Shown here one piece after another: positions 10,101 through 16,898 of a stretch of 37,567 bases of DNA. The position numbers were made by a program, and so were the translations under genes. This DNA is from Planctomycetia bacterium (GTDB lineage Bacteria; Planctomycetota; Planctomycetia; Planctomycetales; Planctomycetaceae): contig JACQFH010000105.1 of the NCBI GenBank assembly GCA_016200145.1, positions 1 through 37,567 on the forward strand, written 5' to 3'. The notes under the pieces were generated by a model, which was given only the letters and a program-made list of their open reading frames with translations, had not been told where the DNA came from and made no database searches. The stretch's first letter is position 1. Each line of letters begins with the position of its first letter.

Positions 10101-11014
10101 ACGCGTCGCGTGAGGCGCACCTCCGCGGGCTGCAGATCGCCGAGGAGCTCGCTCGATCGCATCCCGACGACCTGCAGATCCAGCGAAGTCTGTCGCTCTC
10201 GTATAACAAGATCGGGGACGTCTATCTGCGATTGAATGATCTCCAGGCGGCCCGCGAGGCCTACCGTCAGGCGATGGAGATTCGACAGAGGCTGGCCGAA
10301 AGCGACCCCGATTCCACCCAGTCGCAACGAGATCTGGCCATCTCGCACGGCAAGCTGGGCGATGTCTTCCTGCGACTGAATCAACTCTCGGAAGCGCAGA
10401 ACGCCTACCGCCGCGCGCTGCAGATCGACAAACAACTGGCCCGTGAACATCCCCGCGACAGCCAGACCCAGCGGGACCTGTCTGTTTCCCACGGGAAGAT
10501 GGGCGACGTGTCCCTGCGACTGGACCGGATTGACGAAGCGCGAGACTCGTACAACCGGGCCCTGACGATCGACAAACGGCTCGCCAAAGCCAGTCCCAGC
10601 GACAGCCGGGCTCAGAGGGACCTGGCGGACTCCTTGACCAAGATCGGCGACGTGTTTCAGCGGCTCAACAAGAAAAGCGAAGCCCAGGCGTCATTCCGTC
10701 GCGCCCTGGATATGATCGAGAAGCTCCTGCGAACGAACCCGACAGACAACCTGTCACGCGTCGAACTGGCCAAGATCAGCGGGAAACTGGCGGAAGTGGC
10801 CGAGTCGAAGTCCGCTCAACTGTCGCTGCGGAAGCGGGCTTTGGCGCTGCTCCAGGCCGAACGTGTCCGCGACATCCCCTTCGACCCGGATGTGGAAGAG
10901 ATTTATCTGCACCTGAAAAGCATTTTTGAAACCGAGACGGAAACAGCCCCAACTTCCGGCACGGACCGGAAACGGCAAACCGCGAAGAAACGCGCGAGCA
11001 AGAAGGCGAATTGA
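7169..11014 (+). CDS. RdrA-like P-loop ATPase with C-terminal TPR array (RADAR-like system)
   Basis: The frame gives 1281 aa from GTG 7169, with GGAGG at 7149-7153 upstream; ATG 7205, twelve codons later, is an alternative. The Walker A motif GRRGTGKT is at residues 83-90 (preceded by LAFIN). The Walker B region LLFLVPIDDVD is at 262-272, followed by a sensor-like FFVLLGQYDLVEQ. This is the KAP/STAND/AAA+-like arrangement seen in conflict-system NTPases. Residues ~1-880 have roughly the size expected for RdrA of RADAR. Residues 910-1197 hold six uninterrupted 48-residue TPR-like units, a C-terminal extension I do not associate with standard RdrA. The C-terminus is basic (KKRASKKAN). The next gene, 125 nt downstream, encodes a divergent adenosine deaminase, which is the main reason for the RdrA call. 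RdrA is known to form ring oligomers that act with RdrB. The ATPase call is certain; RdrA orthology is inferred. Confidence 0.75.
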   Translation: MTSVGPAQQSAAMTADRNPTLRPEAQPVGDWERLTDDQRRGLERLLAMMQESLVRLANAPPRDDRSLPWLFDERHSQLAFINGRRGTGKTTLLTTLAKALDDQRFRASLTAGAKNDTERAIRVAERGAGLSGRVVILEPLDMEPLPRATPLLAAILARLNQAVRRLSSAGHSESRLLTGDWHDEREFLRLQQYQARVAGALETNLPERRSQLDGEQYSREVMDQEHNRLELLANFEQVLYGLSADLQRRRQGAAKDTRDAPLLFLVPIDDVDLNPARCVDLLRLLRSYSPPQLFFVLLGQYDLVEQIMKLKMADEYYNVHPRLEALPVVPVEELTKELVEVAASNVRKLVPPSGRIELASIGIGQIMEFRPLLDDRLIQPAPAPTLADLCARFELPSVTVGGKSFGTLDRLLRGQPVWLEDPLPITTQDAAQFPWSEYCGLGALQSSARRLVDLWLEMQKLDAENETASTPQDSARPPVLVLVERLWNRVVDEDAQLTVDMRKRLKEEKQAACELSPQTEFMAERDFEIEGSAITVASGGTDRTKPRYQPRFQTASLVPRSGVPRAAMRNRGAPGTSPPDAGEIRDPRTRCALVLLHDVAAMCPRPVRDMLPSASAPIFPIRLVWPDAAGKLQPMSWPLPPLTTLAEMVLFFGRVRHALQPILSRQATAAPAIPVNDICDLVQAWIAAGLVGLEVQEAATEFLGRLAAQARNELADDSDEVEIARWRTMIVEVHNLREQAAADRSEWRLAQIDEWLRQVALLLMPEMCSLPVSRRLIHQIEKADVNHSLERLLKQNVGLLRNRREQQLSVFNSPDDRGLKQALNVPPEADSWLFISLPEVTSKPPEEAATASAVQNVKAEVQRSQLYSLLERGKTEEMTNPSTSRATYQRACEIAEEIVHENPNDSKSLRDLSLAFDSLGNVLLRLDKVEAARDAYLRALEIDERLAQVNPRDIQLQRGLSVSHSRMGNVLLRLNKLDASREAHLRGLQIAEELARSHPDDLQIQRSLSLSYNKIGDVYLRLNDLQAAREAYRQAMEIRQRLAESDPDSTQSQRDLAISHGKLGDVFLRLNQLSEAQNAYRRALQIDKQLAREHPRDSQTQRDLSVSHGKMGDVSLRLDRIDEARDSYNRALTIDKRLAKASPSDSRAQRDLADSLTKIGDVFQRLNKKSEAQASFRRALDMIEKLLRTNPTDNLSRVELAKISGKLAEVAESKSAQLSLRKRALALLQAERVRDIPFDPDVEEIYLHLKSIFETETETAPTSGTDRKRQTAKKRASKKAN
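9896..10759 (+). repeat. six in-frame 144-nt (48-aa) TPR-like units in the ATPase gene
   Basis: Units start at 9896, 10040, 10184, 10328, 10472 and 10616 with no insertion or deletion. The consensus is R-D-L-[SA]-x-S-x-x-K-[ILM]-G-[DN]-V-x-L-R-L-[ND], followed by an A-x-x-x-Y-x-R-A-L-x-I-D helix. A degenerate seventh unit starts at 10760 (VELAKISGKLAEV). Each unit is one helix-turn-helix pair plus a long linker helix, as in TPR solenoids. Confidence 0.9.
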
Positions 11015-11139
11015 TCCTCTGACGGCCGGTCGCGAGCATAGGTCCGGGACCAGACGGCATTTCCGGCGATTTCGGGCAGTTCAATCCAACCACCCGGCGG
11101 CGAGCAGCGCTTCGCGGCTTATTCTCGAGTCATCACAGC

Positions 11140-13842
11140 ATGGCCAACGCGCGGACGATTCTGATTTCGCTCGATCATCTTGTCGCCGAGATGACGGCGT
11201 TTCCGTTCGCCGCCGAGCCGGCGCTGCGGTTCCCGGTCGAGGAGTTGTCGCCCGGCCTGGATCGGCCGACGGCCGCCCTGTGGCGCGAGACCGAGCGCTA
11301 CTTCGTCGCCCATTTTCCCCACACGCATCTCGACGAGCTGATCGCCCTTCGCAATTCAGTGTGGTTCGCCCGCGCCGATCAGCGGCCGATCCCGCTGCAC
11401 GCCGCCCTGCAGGGGGCGGCCGCCGCGGTCCTCGTCAATCACGGGGCGATCGCCGAACCGACGCTGCCCGACGGCTCTCTGAATGCCGAGCCGTGCGATC
11501 CGGCTGCGCGGCGGGCCTGGCGCTGGCTGACGTTCGCGATGCCCGCCGACCTGCTGCTGGCGGGGCTGTCCCGCGGCGGCTCGGGGCCGCTGCGCGTCAA
11601 TCTCCTGTCGCCGGCCGTCGCCGCAGTCCTGGAAGACGGGGGCTATGCCGAAACGCACCTGCACTATGGAATTGCCCTCAACTTTCCCACAGCGTGGGCC
11701 TCGGCTGTCAACATCGTGGGCCGCGCGCCGGGGGCGGGGCCGAGCCTGAACTTCAACGCCTTCAGCAGCCCCGGCGCCGAACATGCCGAAGGCGAGCGGC
11801 TGGCCAGCTGGCTCGTGCGCGGGGCGATCGTCCGCTACCTGCTCGCCGCGTTTCTCACGAACTATTCGCATCTGGCGGGGTTGGACGAGTTCCTGAAATC
11901 GGGCGCGCAGGCCCTGCCGGCAATCCTCACGGCCGCGTTCTGGACGTTCGAGCAGATCGACGCGCTCCGCGCCGCGATCCGCGATCTGTTTCTCGGCCAG
12001 CTCAACTCCGCACCGTGGGACCAGGTTCCGATCAGGCGCTCGTTCGTCGCCCTGCAGCGGATTTACAACCGGCTCACCCGGGTTTCGCTGCAACGCCCGC
12101 CGAGCCGGCTCGATGACGTGCAGCGCCTGGACCCGCTGTCTGACTTTTTCCCCGCCCAGGGATTTCACGGCGCCTCGGTGCAGTTGCAGTTCCTGTGGAA
12201 GGGGCTCGATTACCTGGAACGCCGCGCGCAGGATCGGACGTTTGCGCGACTGTTCTGGCAGGTCGAACGGGTGCGGGGGCAGGTGTACCGGCACTGCATC
12301 CAGCGGCCGCTCACTCCGGGGCTGATGAATTTCATTCGCTTCTACGAACGCAAGGGGCCGGTCGCCCAAATGCTGGAAGATGTGACGCTGGAATCAGCCG
12401 GCGTCCTGGGGGGCATCGGCCATGGCCTGCGGTCCCTCGAAATCCGCACGAGCCCCGTCACGAACCGCGATGCCCAGCTCAAATTGATCCGCAGGCTCCA
12501 GAAGCACTGGAGAACGCTGCACACCACCGCCGGGCAGACCCGCGACGGCCGCCTGCGCGCCACCGGCTGGCGGCAGACCGAATGCGGCCTGGTGCTGCAC
12601 TTTCTCAAGTTCCGCGGCAAACACTCCGACCGCGGGGAACCGCGAGCCTTCGACGCGGGGAATTTCGCCGATCCGTCGGCCCGCGGGAATCTCCACGGGT
12701 ATCGCTGGGGCGAGTTCTTCCTCGCGCGGCGAAAAGAAGCGCGGGCCATCGCCAGCGCCGTCCGGCACGACCTGACCAGCCCGCTCCCCCGCAACACGCC
12801 GCCGATCGTGTATTTTCTGCGGGGGATCGATGTCTGTCGCGACGAGCATGGCGTACCGGCCTGGGTCGTCGCGCCGCTGTTTCGCCTGGTGCGCCGCGCC
12901 ATCGAAGAAGCGATCGGAGAATACCGCGGCCGGCGCGGCATCGAGCTGCCGTTGCCGCGGACCACCGCCCACGTGGGGGAAGACTTCGTCCACCTGGCGA
13001 CCGGCCTGCGGTACATGGACGAGGCGCTGGATTACCTGCCGTTGCGATCGGGGGATCGCGTGGGGCACGGCCTGGCGCTGGGCGTGCGGCCGAAAGAATG
13101 GGCCCGTAAATCGACGCGCCTGGCCATGCCGCGCGAAGACCGCTGGCTCGACCTGATCTGGGAGCGCGCCTGGCACGCCCGGACCGGCGCGAATTTCGCC
13201 CCCGACCGGCGGGCCTGCGTCGAAGACGAGATCATCCGCTTGTCGCGGGAGATGTTCGCCGACGGCGAGCCCTGGACGCCCGACGACGCGCAGCAGCTCG
13301 TCCGCGGTCTGTATTCCGCAGAGTCGCTGCAGGCCGCCGGCTTTCCCAACGGCAGATTGCCGGCTGCCGCGCCCACCGGGATCCGGCGCCGGCTCGAACG
13401 CTACCTGACCGATCGCATGGTCTATCGCCGCGGGCGTGAAATCGAATGGGTACGGACCGAGACGGAAGGGGACTCGATCAAGGAACTGCAACGGCTGGTC
13501 CGCAAGCGATTTGCCGAAACGGGGATCACAATCGAAGTCAATCCGATCTCGAACCTGCTGGTGGGAGACCTGACCGAGCTGACGAGCCATCCGCTGTGGC
13601 GACTGGCGCCGGGACTGGGAAACGACAAGGGACTGACACTCAGAATCTGCGTCGGCTCCGACGATCCGCTGCCGTTCGCCACGACGCTCCCCGAGGAGTA
13701 CCAGTTCCTCTACGACTCGCTCGTGCTCGCCGGGCAGTCTCAAGCCGAGGCCCGCGCGTGGCTAGAGCACGTCCGCAAGTTGAGCTGGGAATCGCGGTTC
13801 ACCGTTTCCGCTCCCGGCATCGCGGCGTCGGCTGGGAACTGA
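11140..13842 (+). CDS. RdrB-like divergent adenosine deaminase (RADAR-like system)
   Basis: The product (900 aa) carries every metal-binding and catalytic motif of the adenosine deaminase (amidohydrolase) superfamily. These are HLH at residues 173-175 (family HxH), HVGE at 611-614 (family HAGE: His ligand and proton-shuttle Glu), RVGHG with His643 (family RIGHG), an EVNPISNLLVG stretch (family C/NPTSN), and SDDP with Asp841-Asp842 followed by F-A-T-T-L-P-E-E-Y. Classical adenosine deaminases are about 350 aa. Here a ~435-residue segment separates the HxH and HxGE motifs, so the barrel carries a large insertion. Long, insert-bearing deaminases next to an ATPase are characteristic of RADAR, where RdrB forms large assemblies and converts adenosine to inosine in RNA and/or ATP to ITP. 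The ATG start has no obvious ribosome-binding site. Metal-site integrity argues for an active enzyme; the substrate is not determinable here. Confidence 0.82.
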   Translation: MANARTILISLDHLVAEMTAFPFAAEPALRFPVEELSPGLDRPTAALWRETERYFVAHFPHTHLDELIALRNSVWFARADQRPIPLHAALQGAAAAVLVNHGAIAEPTLPDGSLNAEPCDPAARRAWRWLTFAMPADLLLAGLSRGGSGPLRVNLLSPAVAAVLEDGGYAETHLHYGIALNFPTAWASAVNIVGRAPGAGPSLNFNAFSSPGAEHAEGERLASWLVRGAIVRYLLAAFLTNYSHLAGLDEFLKSGAQALPAILTAAFWTFEQIDALRAAIRDLFLGQLNSAPWDQVPIRRSFVALQRIYNRLTRVSLQRPPSRLDDVQRLDPLSDFFPAQGFHGASVQLQFLWKGLDYLERRAQDRTFARLFWQVERVRGQVYRHCIQRPLTPGLMNFIRFYERKGPVAQMLEDVTLESAGVLGGIGHGLRSLEIRTSPVTNRDAQLKLIRRLQKHWRTLHTTAGQTRDGRLRATGWRQTECGLVLHFLKFRGKHSDRGEPRAFDAGNFADPSARGNLHGYRWGEFFLARRKEARAIASAVRHDLTSPLPRNTPPIVYFLRGIDVCRDEHGVPAWVVAPLFRLVRRAIEEAIGEYRGRRGIELPLPRTTAHVGEDFVHLATGLRYMDEALDYLPLRSGDRVGHGLALGVRPKEWARKSTRLAMPREDRWLDLIWERAWHARTGANFAPDRRACVEDEIIRLSREMFADGEPWTPDDAQQLVRGLYSAESLQAAGFPNGRLPAAAPTGIRRRLERYLTDRMVYRRGREIEWVRTETEGDSIKELQRLVRKRFAETGITIEVNPISNLLVGDLTELTSHPLWRLAPGLGNDKGLTLRICVGSDDPLPFATTLPEEYQFLYDSLVLAGQSQAEARAWLEHVRKLSWESRFTVSAPGIAASAGN

Positions 13843-13870
13843 ATTAAGCTCTGTTCCGGCCCCCCCTCGA

Positions 13871-13890
13871 TCCCCCCGTGGACGGGGGGA
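13871..13890. terminator. hairpin between convergent genes
   Basis: An 8-bp perfect stem (TCCCCCCG, loop TGGA, CGGGGGGA) lies between the end of the deaminase gene (plus strand) and the end of the Gly/Tyr-rich gene (minus strand). Its position suggests a bidirectional terminator, but no T-tract follows on either strand. Confidence 0.45.
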
Positions 13891-13918
13891 AGGATTTGAG
13901 GCAAGGCGACTCTGGTCA

Positions 13919-14566
13919 CTACCACCCGTAAACGTTGTTGTAGCCGCCGTATGTTCCCAGCGCGAGGGCTGACGGGTATCCGTAGCTAGGGTAGCCGCCG
14001 TAGAACGAACCGTACATGGGTGTGTAGCCATACATCGGAGCGTAGGAGTTGCCCCAGCCGGAGGACGGATAACCCCAGCCGTAACGGTAACTGTAATACC
14101 CCGGACCGGCGTATCCGTAGCCGTTGTGTGCATTGGCGACGTAGCCATAGCCGGGCGGCGCGATGTAGCTGTAGCCGCCGTACGTCGGAGTCGCATAGCC
14201 ATAGCTGCCGTATGAGGGTCCGGCATAGCCATAGCCACCCGCGTAGGGTGCCGAATACGCGCAGCCGCCGTAATACGGCTGGGCGTAGTTGTATCCGCCG
14301 TAGTAGTACGGGCTGGCATAACCATAGCCGAAGTAGCCGTCCCAGCCGTAACTCGAATAGCTGTAGCCGTACGAGCCGGAATAACACCGCCGGCAGACCT
14401 GCCGGATTTTCGCGGCCGATTCGCCCGATGCATTCAGACGGTTGATGGCCGGCGCCACGGTCACCGAGCCATCGTCAGCCGCGGCACTGCCCGGTGCGAA
14501 CGTGAAGACTGCCCCGGCGGCCAGACAAACGACTCCAATTCCCGTCAGACTGTTGGCGAAACGCAT
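13919..14566 (-). CDS. secreted Gly/Tyr-rich low-complexity protein
   Basis: The product is 215 aa when started at ATG 14566, which follows a good ribosome-binding site (GAGAGGTG, read on the minus strand). The longer open frame to 14671 adds 35 residues with no signal character. Residues 1-31 (MRFANSLTGIGVVCLAAGAV... ending in SAAADD) form a clear signal peptide. After a ~30-residue spacer and a C-R-R-C motif, the rest is built from Tyr, Gly, Ser, Ala and Pro in short motifs such as GYGYAGP, YGGY and SYGYA. No fold is recognisable. Such composition is seen in secreted structural, adhesive or cell-surface proteins. A surface role is inferred only from export and composition. The frame is convergent with the deaminase gene and not obviously part of that locus. 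Confidence 0.75.
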   Translation of the reverse strand: MRFANSLTGIGVVCLAAGAVFTFAPGSAAADDGSVTVAPAINRLNASGESAAKIRQVCRRCYSGSYGYSYSSYGWDGYFGYGYASPYYYGGYNYAQPYYGGCAYSAPYAGGYGYAGPSYGSYGYATPTYGGYSYIAPPGYGYVANAHNGYGYAGPGYYSYRYGWGYPSSGWGNSYAPMYGYTPMYGSFYGGYPSYGYPSALALGTYGGYNNVYGW

Positions 14567-15017
14567 TTTGCACCTCTCATTGATGGTCGTGTCGTCGATG
14601 GTCGATCGATGCGGTCGCACCGACCTACCCGGCCAGAATTCCAGTGGAACATTGTGTCCCGAACGCCGCACGTGCGACGCGCCACAGACCGCACAACGTG
14701 GCTGTTTATAACGATTATGCCGGATGTAGGACCAATTGCAATAGGAATAGGGGCAATAGGAGTTTTAGGGTATTTCGCTGCAGAGAGGCTAATCCGCGCA
14801 ACGACGGTTTCATGGAATTCAGAATGCCCACGGATGGCGTGGCAATCCCACGGATGAAGACGGCAGAAACACGAAATACGCGAGCGACGCGCCATGAGCC
14901 TTACGAAAATGCGTTCCACAGATTTCTAAGATTTCCGCAGATGATCCTGATCCAGGGCCTGCTTCGATCTGTGAAAATCTGCGCAATCTGTGGATAGGGC
15001 AGGTCGTCGCGACTTCA
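14567..15017. other. 451-nt intergenic region with nested inverted repeats
   Basis: I see no gene here. The part next to 14566 presumably carries the promoter of the Gly/Tyr-rich gene. Around 14700-14790 it is unusually AT-rich, with short direct repeats of AATAGG. The right part holds two nested inverted repeats, listed separately, whose outer right arm enters the 3' end of the glycosyltransferase gene. Confidence 0.7.
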
Positions 15018-15039
15018 CTATCCGTGGGATTGCCACGCC
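14836..15039. repeat. nested inverted repeats (20-bp perfect outer, 27-bp imperfect inner)
   Basis: The outer arms are GGCGTGGCAATCCCACGGAT (14836-14855) and its exact reverse complement (15020-15039). The inner arms are 14916-14942 and 14967-14993, starting with CCACAGATT and ending with AATCTGTGG, and match at 22 of 27 positions. The right outer arm encodes the last residues of the glycosyltransferase. Confidence 0.8.
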
Positions 15040-16067
15040 GCGAAAACTGCGCTCCATGACTCCGCGGACCGATCCAGGCCCCATTCGCGCTCCAGCCGCT
15101 CGCGCGCGGCACGGCGCATCGCCTCGCGTTCGGGGGATTCGAACGCGCATCGCGACGCCTTGTACACAAATTCGCGGTCGTCGTCGCACAGCCATCCGGT
15201 CCGGCCGTCCTCGACCTGCAGTATCCAGCCCCCGCGGCGATCGACGACGAGAATAGACCCCGAGGCCATCGCTTCGAAGCCGACGCGCGGCAGGTTTTCG
15301 TACGTCGCGGTGTGCATGATGATCGCTTCGCAACGGGCGTAGAACTCCTGCTGCGTCATGCCCCCTTCGGGCAGGGTGCGGATGTACGAGTCGGGCTGTC
15401 TGCCGAATCGCCGCTCGGCGTTGGCGCCCCAACCCAGGATGATCCCTTCCTTCAGCACGGGCGCGGTCATCGTCTCGTAGATCCAGAGCTGGCGCTCGCC
15501 GTGTTTATCGTGGTCGTCGCGCGAGATGCGCCCGAAGCGGAATTTGTCGGTCGGCCGGTTGTCGACGTAGGGAAACTCCGCGGCATGAAAGTAAGGACGG
15601 AAGAAGAGCGGCCGGTAATTGACGCCGGCCTCTTTCAGTCGCGGGCCGATGCGCTCGAACGCGTGCTCGGTCTGGTACAGGTGAAAATCGATCAGGCCCC
15701 GCGCGTGCATTTCGACTTCCTTGTCGAAGTTCCAGGTCATGCAGTTCACGAATGTCGTGCTCCGCGCGTGCGTGCGGATTTCAGGAAGCGCGTTCAGAAA
15801 CTCGCCGTTGCAGAACGAGATGCAATGCAAGCCCTCCAGAGACGCCCAGTCGCGAGGCGCATGGTAGATGCAGCCGCGCTCGGCGAGATTCATCCGCTCG
15901 AGGTTGGCGTCGAGGGGCGCCGTGTGGCAGATGTGGACTTTGACGCCCATCGCCTGCCAGCAGCGAATCTGGTGGTCGAGCTCGGTGTCGGCCCCACCCA
16001 GCCGGCTGGGGTGCCCGATGACGCAGAGCTCGGCGACCGGGCAATCAGGCGCATAATTCAATCTCAC
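15018..16067 (-). CDS. glycosyltransferase (GT4/GT-B-like)
   Basis: The product is 349 aa from GTG 16067. The N-terminal Rossmann half begins VAELCVIGHPSRLGGADTEL, where GGADTEL resembles the GG-x-x motif of GT-B enzymes that bind acceptor or phosphate. The C-terminal half has HTATYENLPRVGFEAMASG followed by DRRGGWILQVEDGRTGWL, the pattern of the nucleotide-sugar-binding E-x7-E region in GT4-type transferases. These enzymes move a sugar from an activated donor onto glycans, lipids or proteins in the cytoplasm. The start overlaps the upstream RDD gene's stop by four bases (GTGA), implying translational coupling. The frame stays open to 16268, but those extra residues fall inside the RDD gene. 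The C-terminal residues AWQSHG and the stop come from a repeat arm. The acceptor is unknown. Confidence 0.82.
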   Translation of the reverse strand: MRLNYAPDCPVAELCVIGHPSRLGGADTELDHQIRCWQAMGVKVHICHTAPLDANLERMNLAERGCIYHAPRDWASLEGLHCISFCNGEFLNALPEIRTHARSTTFVNCMTWNFDKEVEMHARGLIDFHLYQTEHAFERIGPRLKEAGVNYRPLFFRPYFHAAEFPYVDNRPTDKFRFGRISRDDHDKHGERQLWIYETMTAPVLKEGIILGWGANAERRFGRQPDSYIRTLPEGGMTQQEFYARCEAIIMHTATYENLPRVGFEAMASGSILVVDRRGGWILQVEDGRTGWLCDDDREFVYKASRCAFESPEREAMRRAARERLEREWGLDRSAESWSAVFAAWQSHG

Positions 16068-16660
16068 GCTCCCGAAGTCTGGAGACTTCGCCTGTACTTT
16101 GCAACCAGCCGGCGTGGCGCCACTATCGTGCCGGCCAGGCGGTCGCCAATTCGCTGGCGGTTCTGCGAGGAGACGATGCATACCGCCGCGGGAAGGCCGC
16201 CCAGCAGCAGGGGATTGACTTCGACGATCCGCAGCAGTGTGCGAATGCCGACCTGCCGCCACGTACATGGGCGGCCATCGAATTGCACGACGACGATCCC
16301 CGTCAGGAGTTTCCCCGGTGTCGCTGAAATCAGCCGCTCAAAAAACAGATAGTACGCCAGGTAGGCGCTGACACCGATCGCAAGTCGTACGATCGGAAAG
16401 GATTCGGGAACGGCGGCACCTGCCCCGACTGCGACGATCATTGCGACGAAATTGTCTGCGATGGCTGCCAGATGTCGCGGCAGGACTGTGCCAATAAGAG
16501 AGACCGCGGGCGCGAGGATTGGTTCAGCCGCTCCATCGTCGCGGTCTGCCCCTGGATGAGCCCTGCCGCCCAGTGACTCGCCGCACGATCGGCATCTGCG
16601 CTCCAGCGGGTCGCTGATCTCGCCGCACATGGGGCAAATCGTACTGCCGGAGGAGCTCAT
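16064..16660 (-). CDS. RDD family membrane protein with N-terminal zinc ribbon
   Basis: The product is 198 aa from ATG 16660 (MSSSGSTICPMCGEI). The frame continues upstream to 16828, but that extension crosses a palindromic repeat and has no domain character. Residues 9-27 hold two CxxC pairs (CPMC, CRSC), a zinc ribbon. The RDD part follows, with membrane helices around ILAPAVSLIGTVLPRHLAAIADNFVAM, IVRLAIGVSAYLAYYLFFERL and a later hydrophobic stretch, and the conserved ATPGKLLTGIVVV and QRIGDRLAGTIVAP motifs. RDD proteins are small membrane proteins, some implicated in transport. The stop overlaps the glycosyltransferase start. The last residues (SLQTS) are encoded by a short palindrome present again at 20492. 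Confidence 0.85.
   Translation of the reverse strand: MSSSGSTICPMCGEISDPLERRCRSCGESLGGRAHPGADRDDGAAEPILAPAVSLIGTVLPRHLAAIADNFVAMIVAVGAGAAVPESFPIVRLAIGVSAYLAYYLFFERLISATPGKLLTGIVVVQFDGRPCTWRQVGIRTLLRIVEVNPLLLGGLPAAVCIVSSQNRQRIGDRLAGTIVAPRRLVAKYRRSLQTSGA
16073..16090. repeat. short palindrome CGAAGTC-TGGA-GACTTCG, copy 1
   Basis: A 7-bp perfect stem with a four-base loop lies inside the 3' end of the RDD gene. With its flanks (CTCCCGAAGT... ...GACTTCG) it is nearly repeated at 20492-20515, which suggests a dispersed repeat family. Confidence 0.7.
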
Positions 16661-16898
16661 TCTGATTCGCGCTGTGCGGGCCCTGGAAAAATGCGATTGT
16701 ACACCCGCGACATCGTGAAGCAACTCTTCGGACCATTCAGTAAAAGCTGTATGTCGGTTCTCGCTCCGCGAAAGGGCGCACTTTCGCGGAGCGAAAGGCA
16801 ACTCTGTTTCGAGGGGTCTTGGTTTCAAAGAATCAGACGGCTATCATGCAGATTCTCAATCAAATTTCGCTGGCTACCATGCCGCCTTGGGAGAAATC
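16661..16898. promoter_or_regulatory. divergent intergenic region
   Basis: This 238-nt gap separates the minus-strand RDD/glycosyltransferase pair from the plus-strand nitrilase gene, so promoters for both should lie here. I cannot assign -35/-10 boxes with confidence. It contains a 14-bp perfect palindromic repeat at 16761-16794. Confidence 0.45.
16761..16794. repeat. 14-bp perfect stem palindrome (TCGCTCCGCGAAAG)
   Basis: TCGCTCCGCGAAAG (16761-16774), loop GGCGCA, and the exact reverse complement (16781-16794). I recall similar 'CTTTCGCGGAGCGAAAGG' sequences as dispersed repeats in planctomycete genomes, but cannot confirm that here. Confidence 0.85.

Noticed and set aside
9896-10759. Tandem 144-nt units considered as a CRISPR array or satellite repeat
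   Set aside because: The units are coding, in frame and protein-level repeats of TPR type, with no spacer/repeat structure.
2821-13842. Possible mobile island carrying the RADAR-like genes
   Set aside because: I found no integrase, tRNA gene, transposase or flanking direct repeats, and base composition does not look different from the neighbours.
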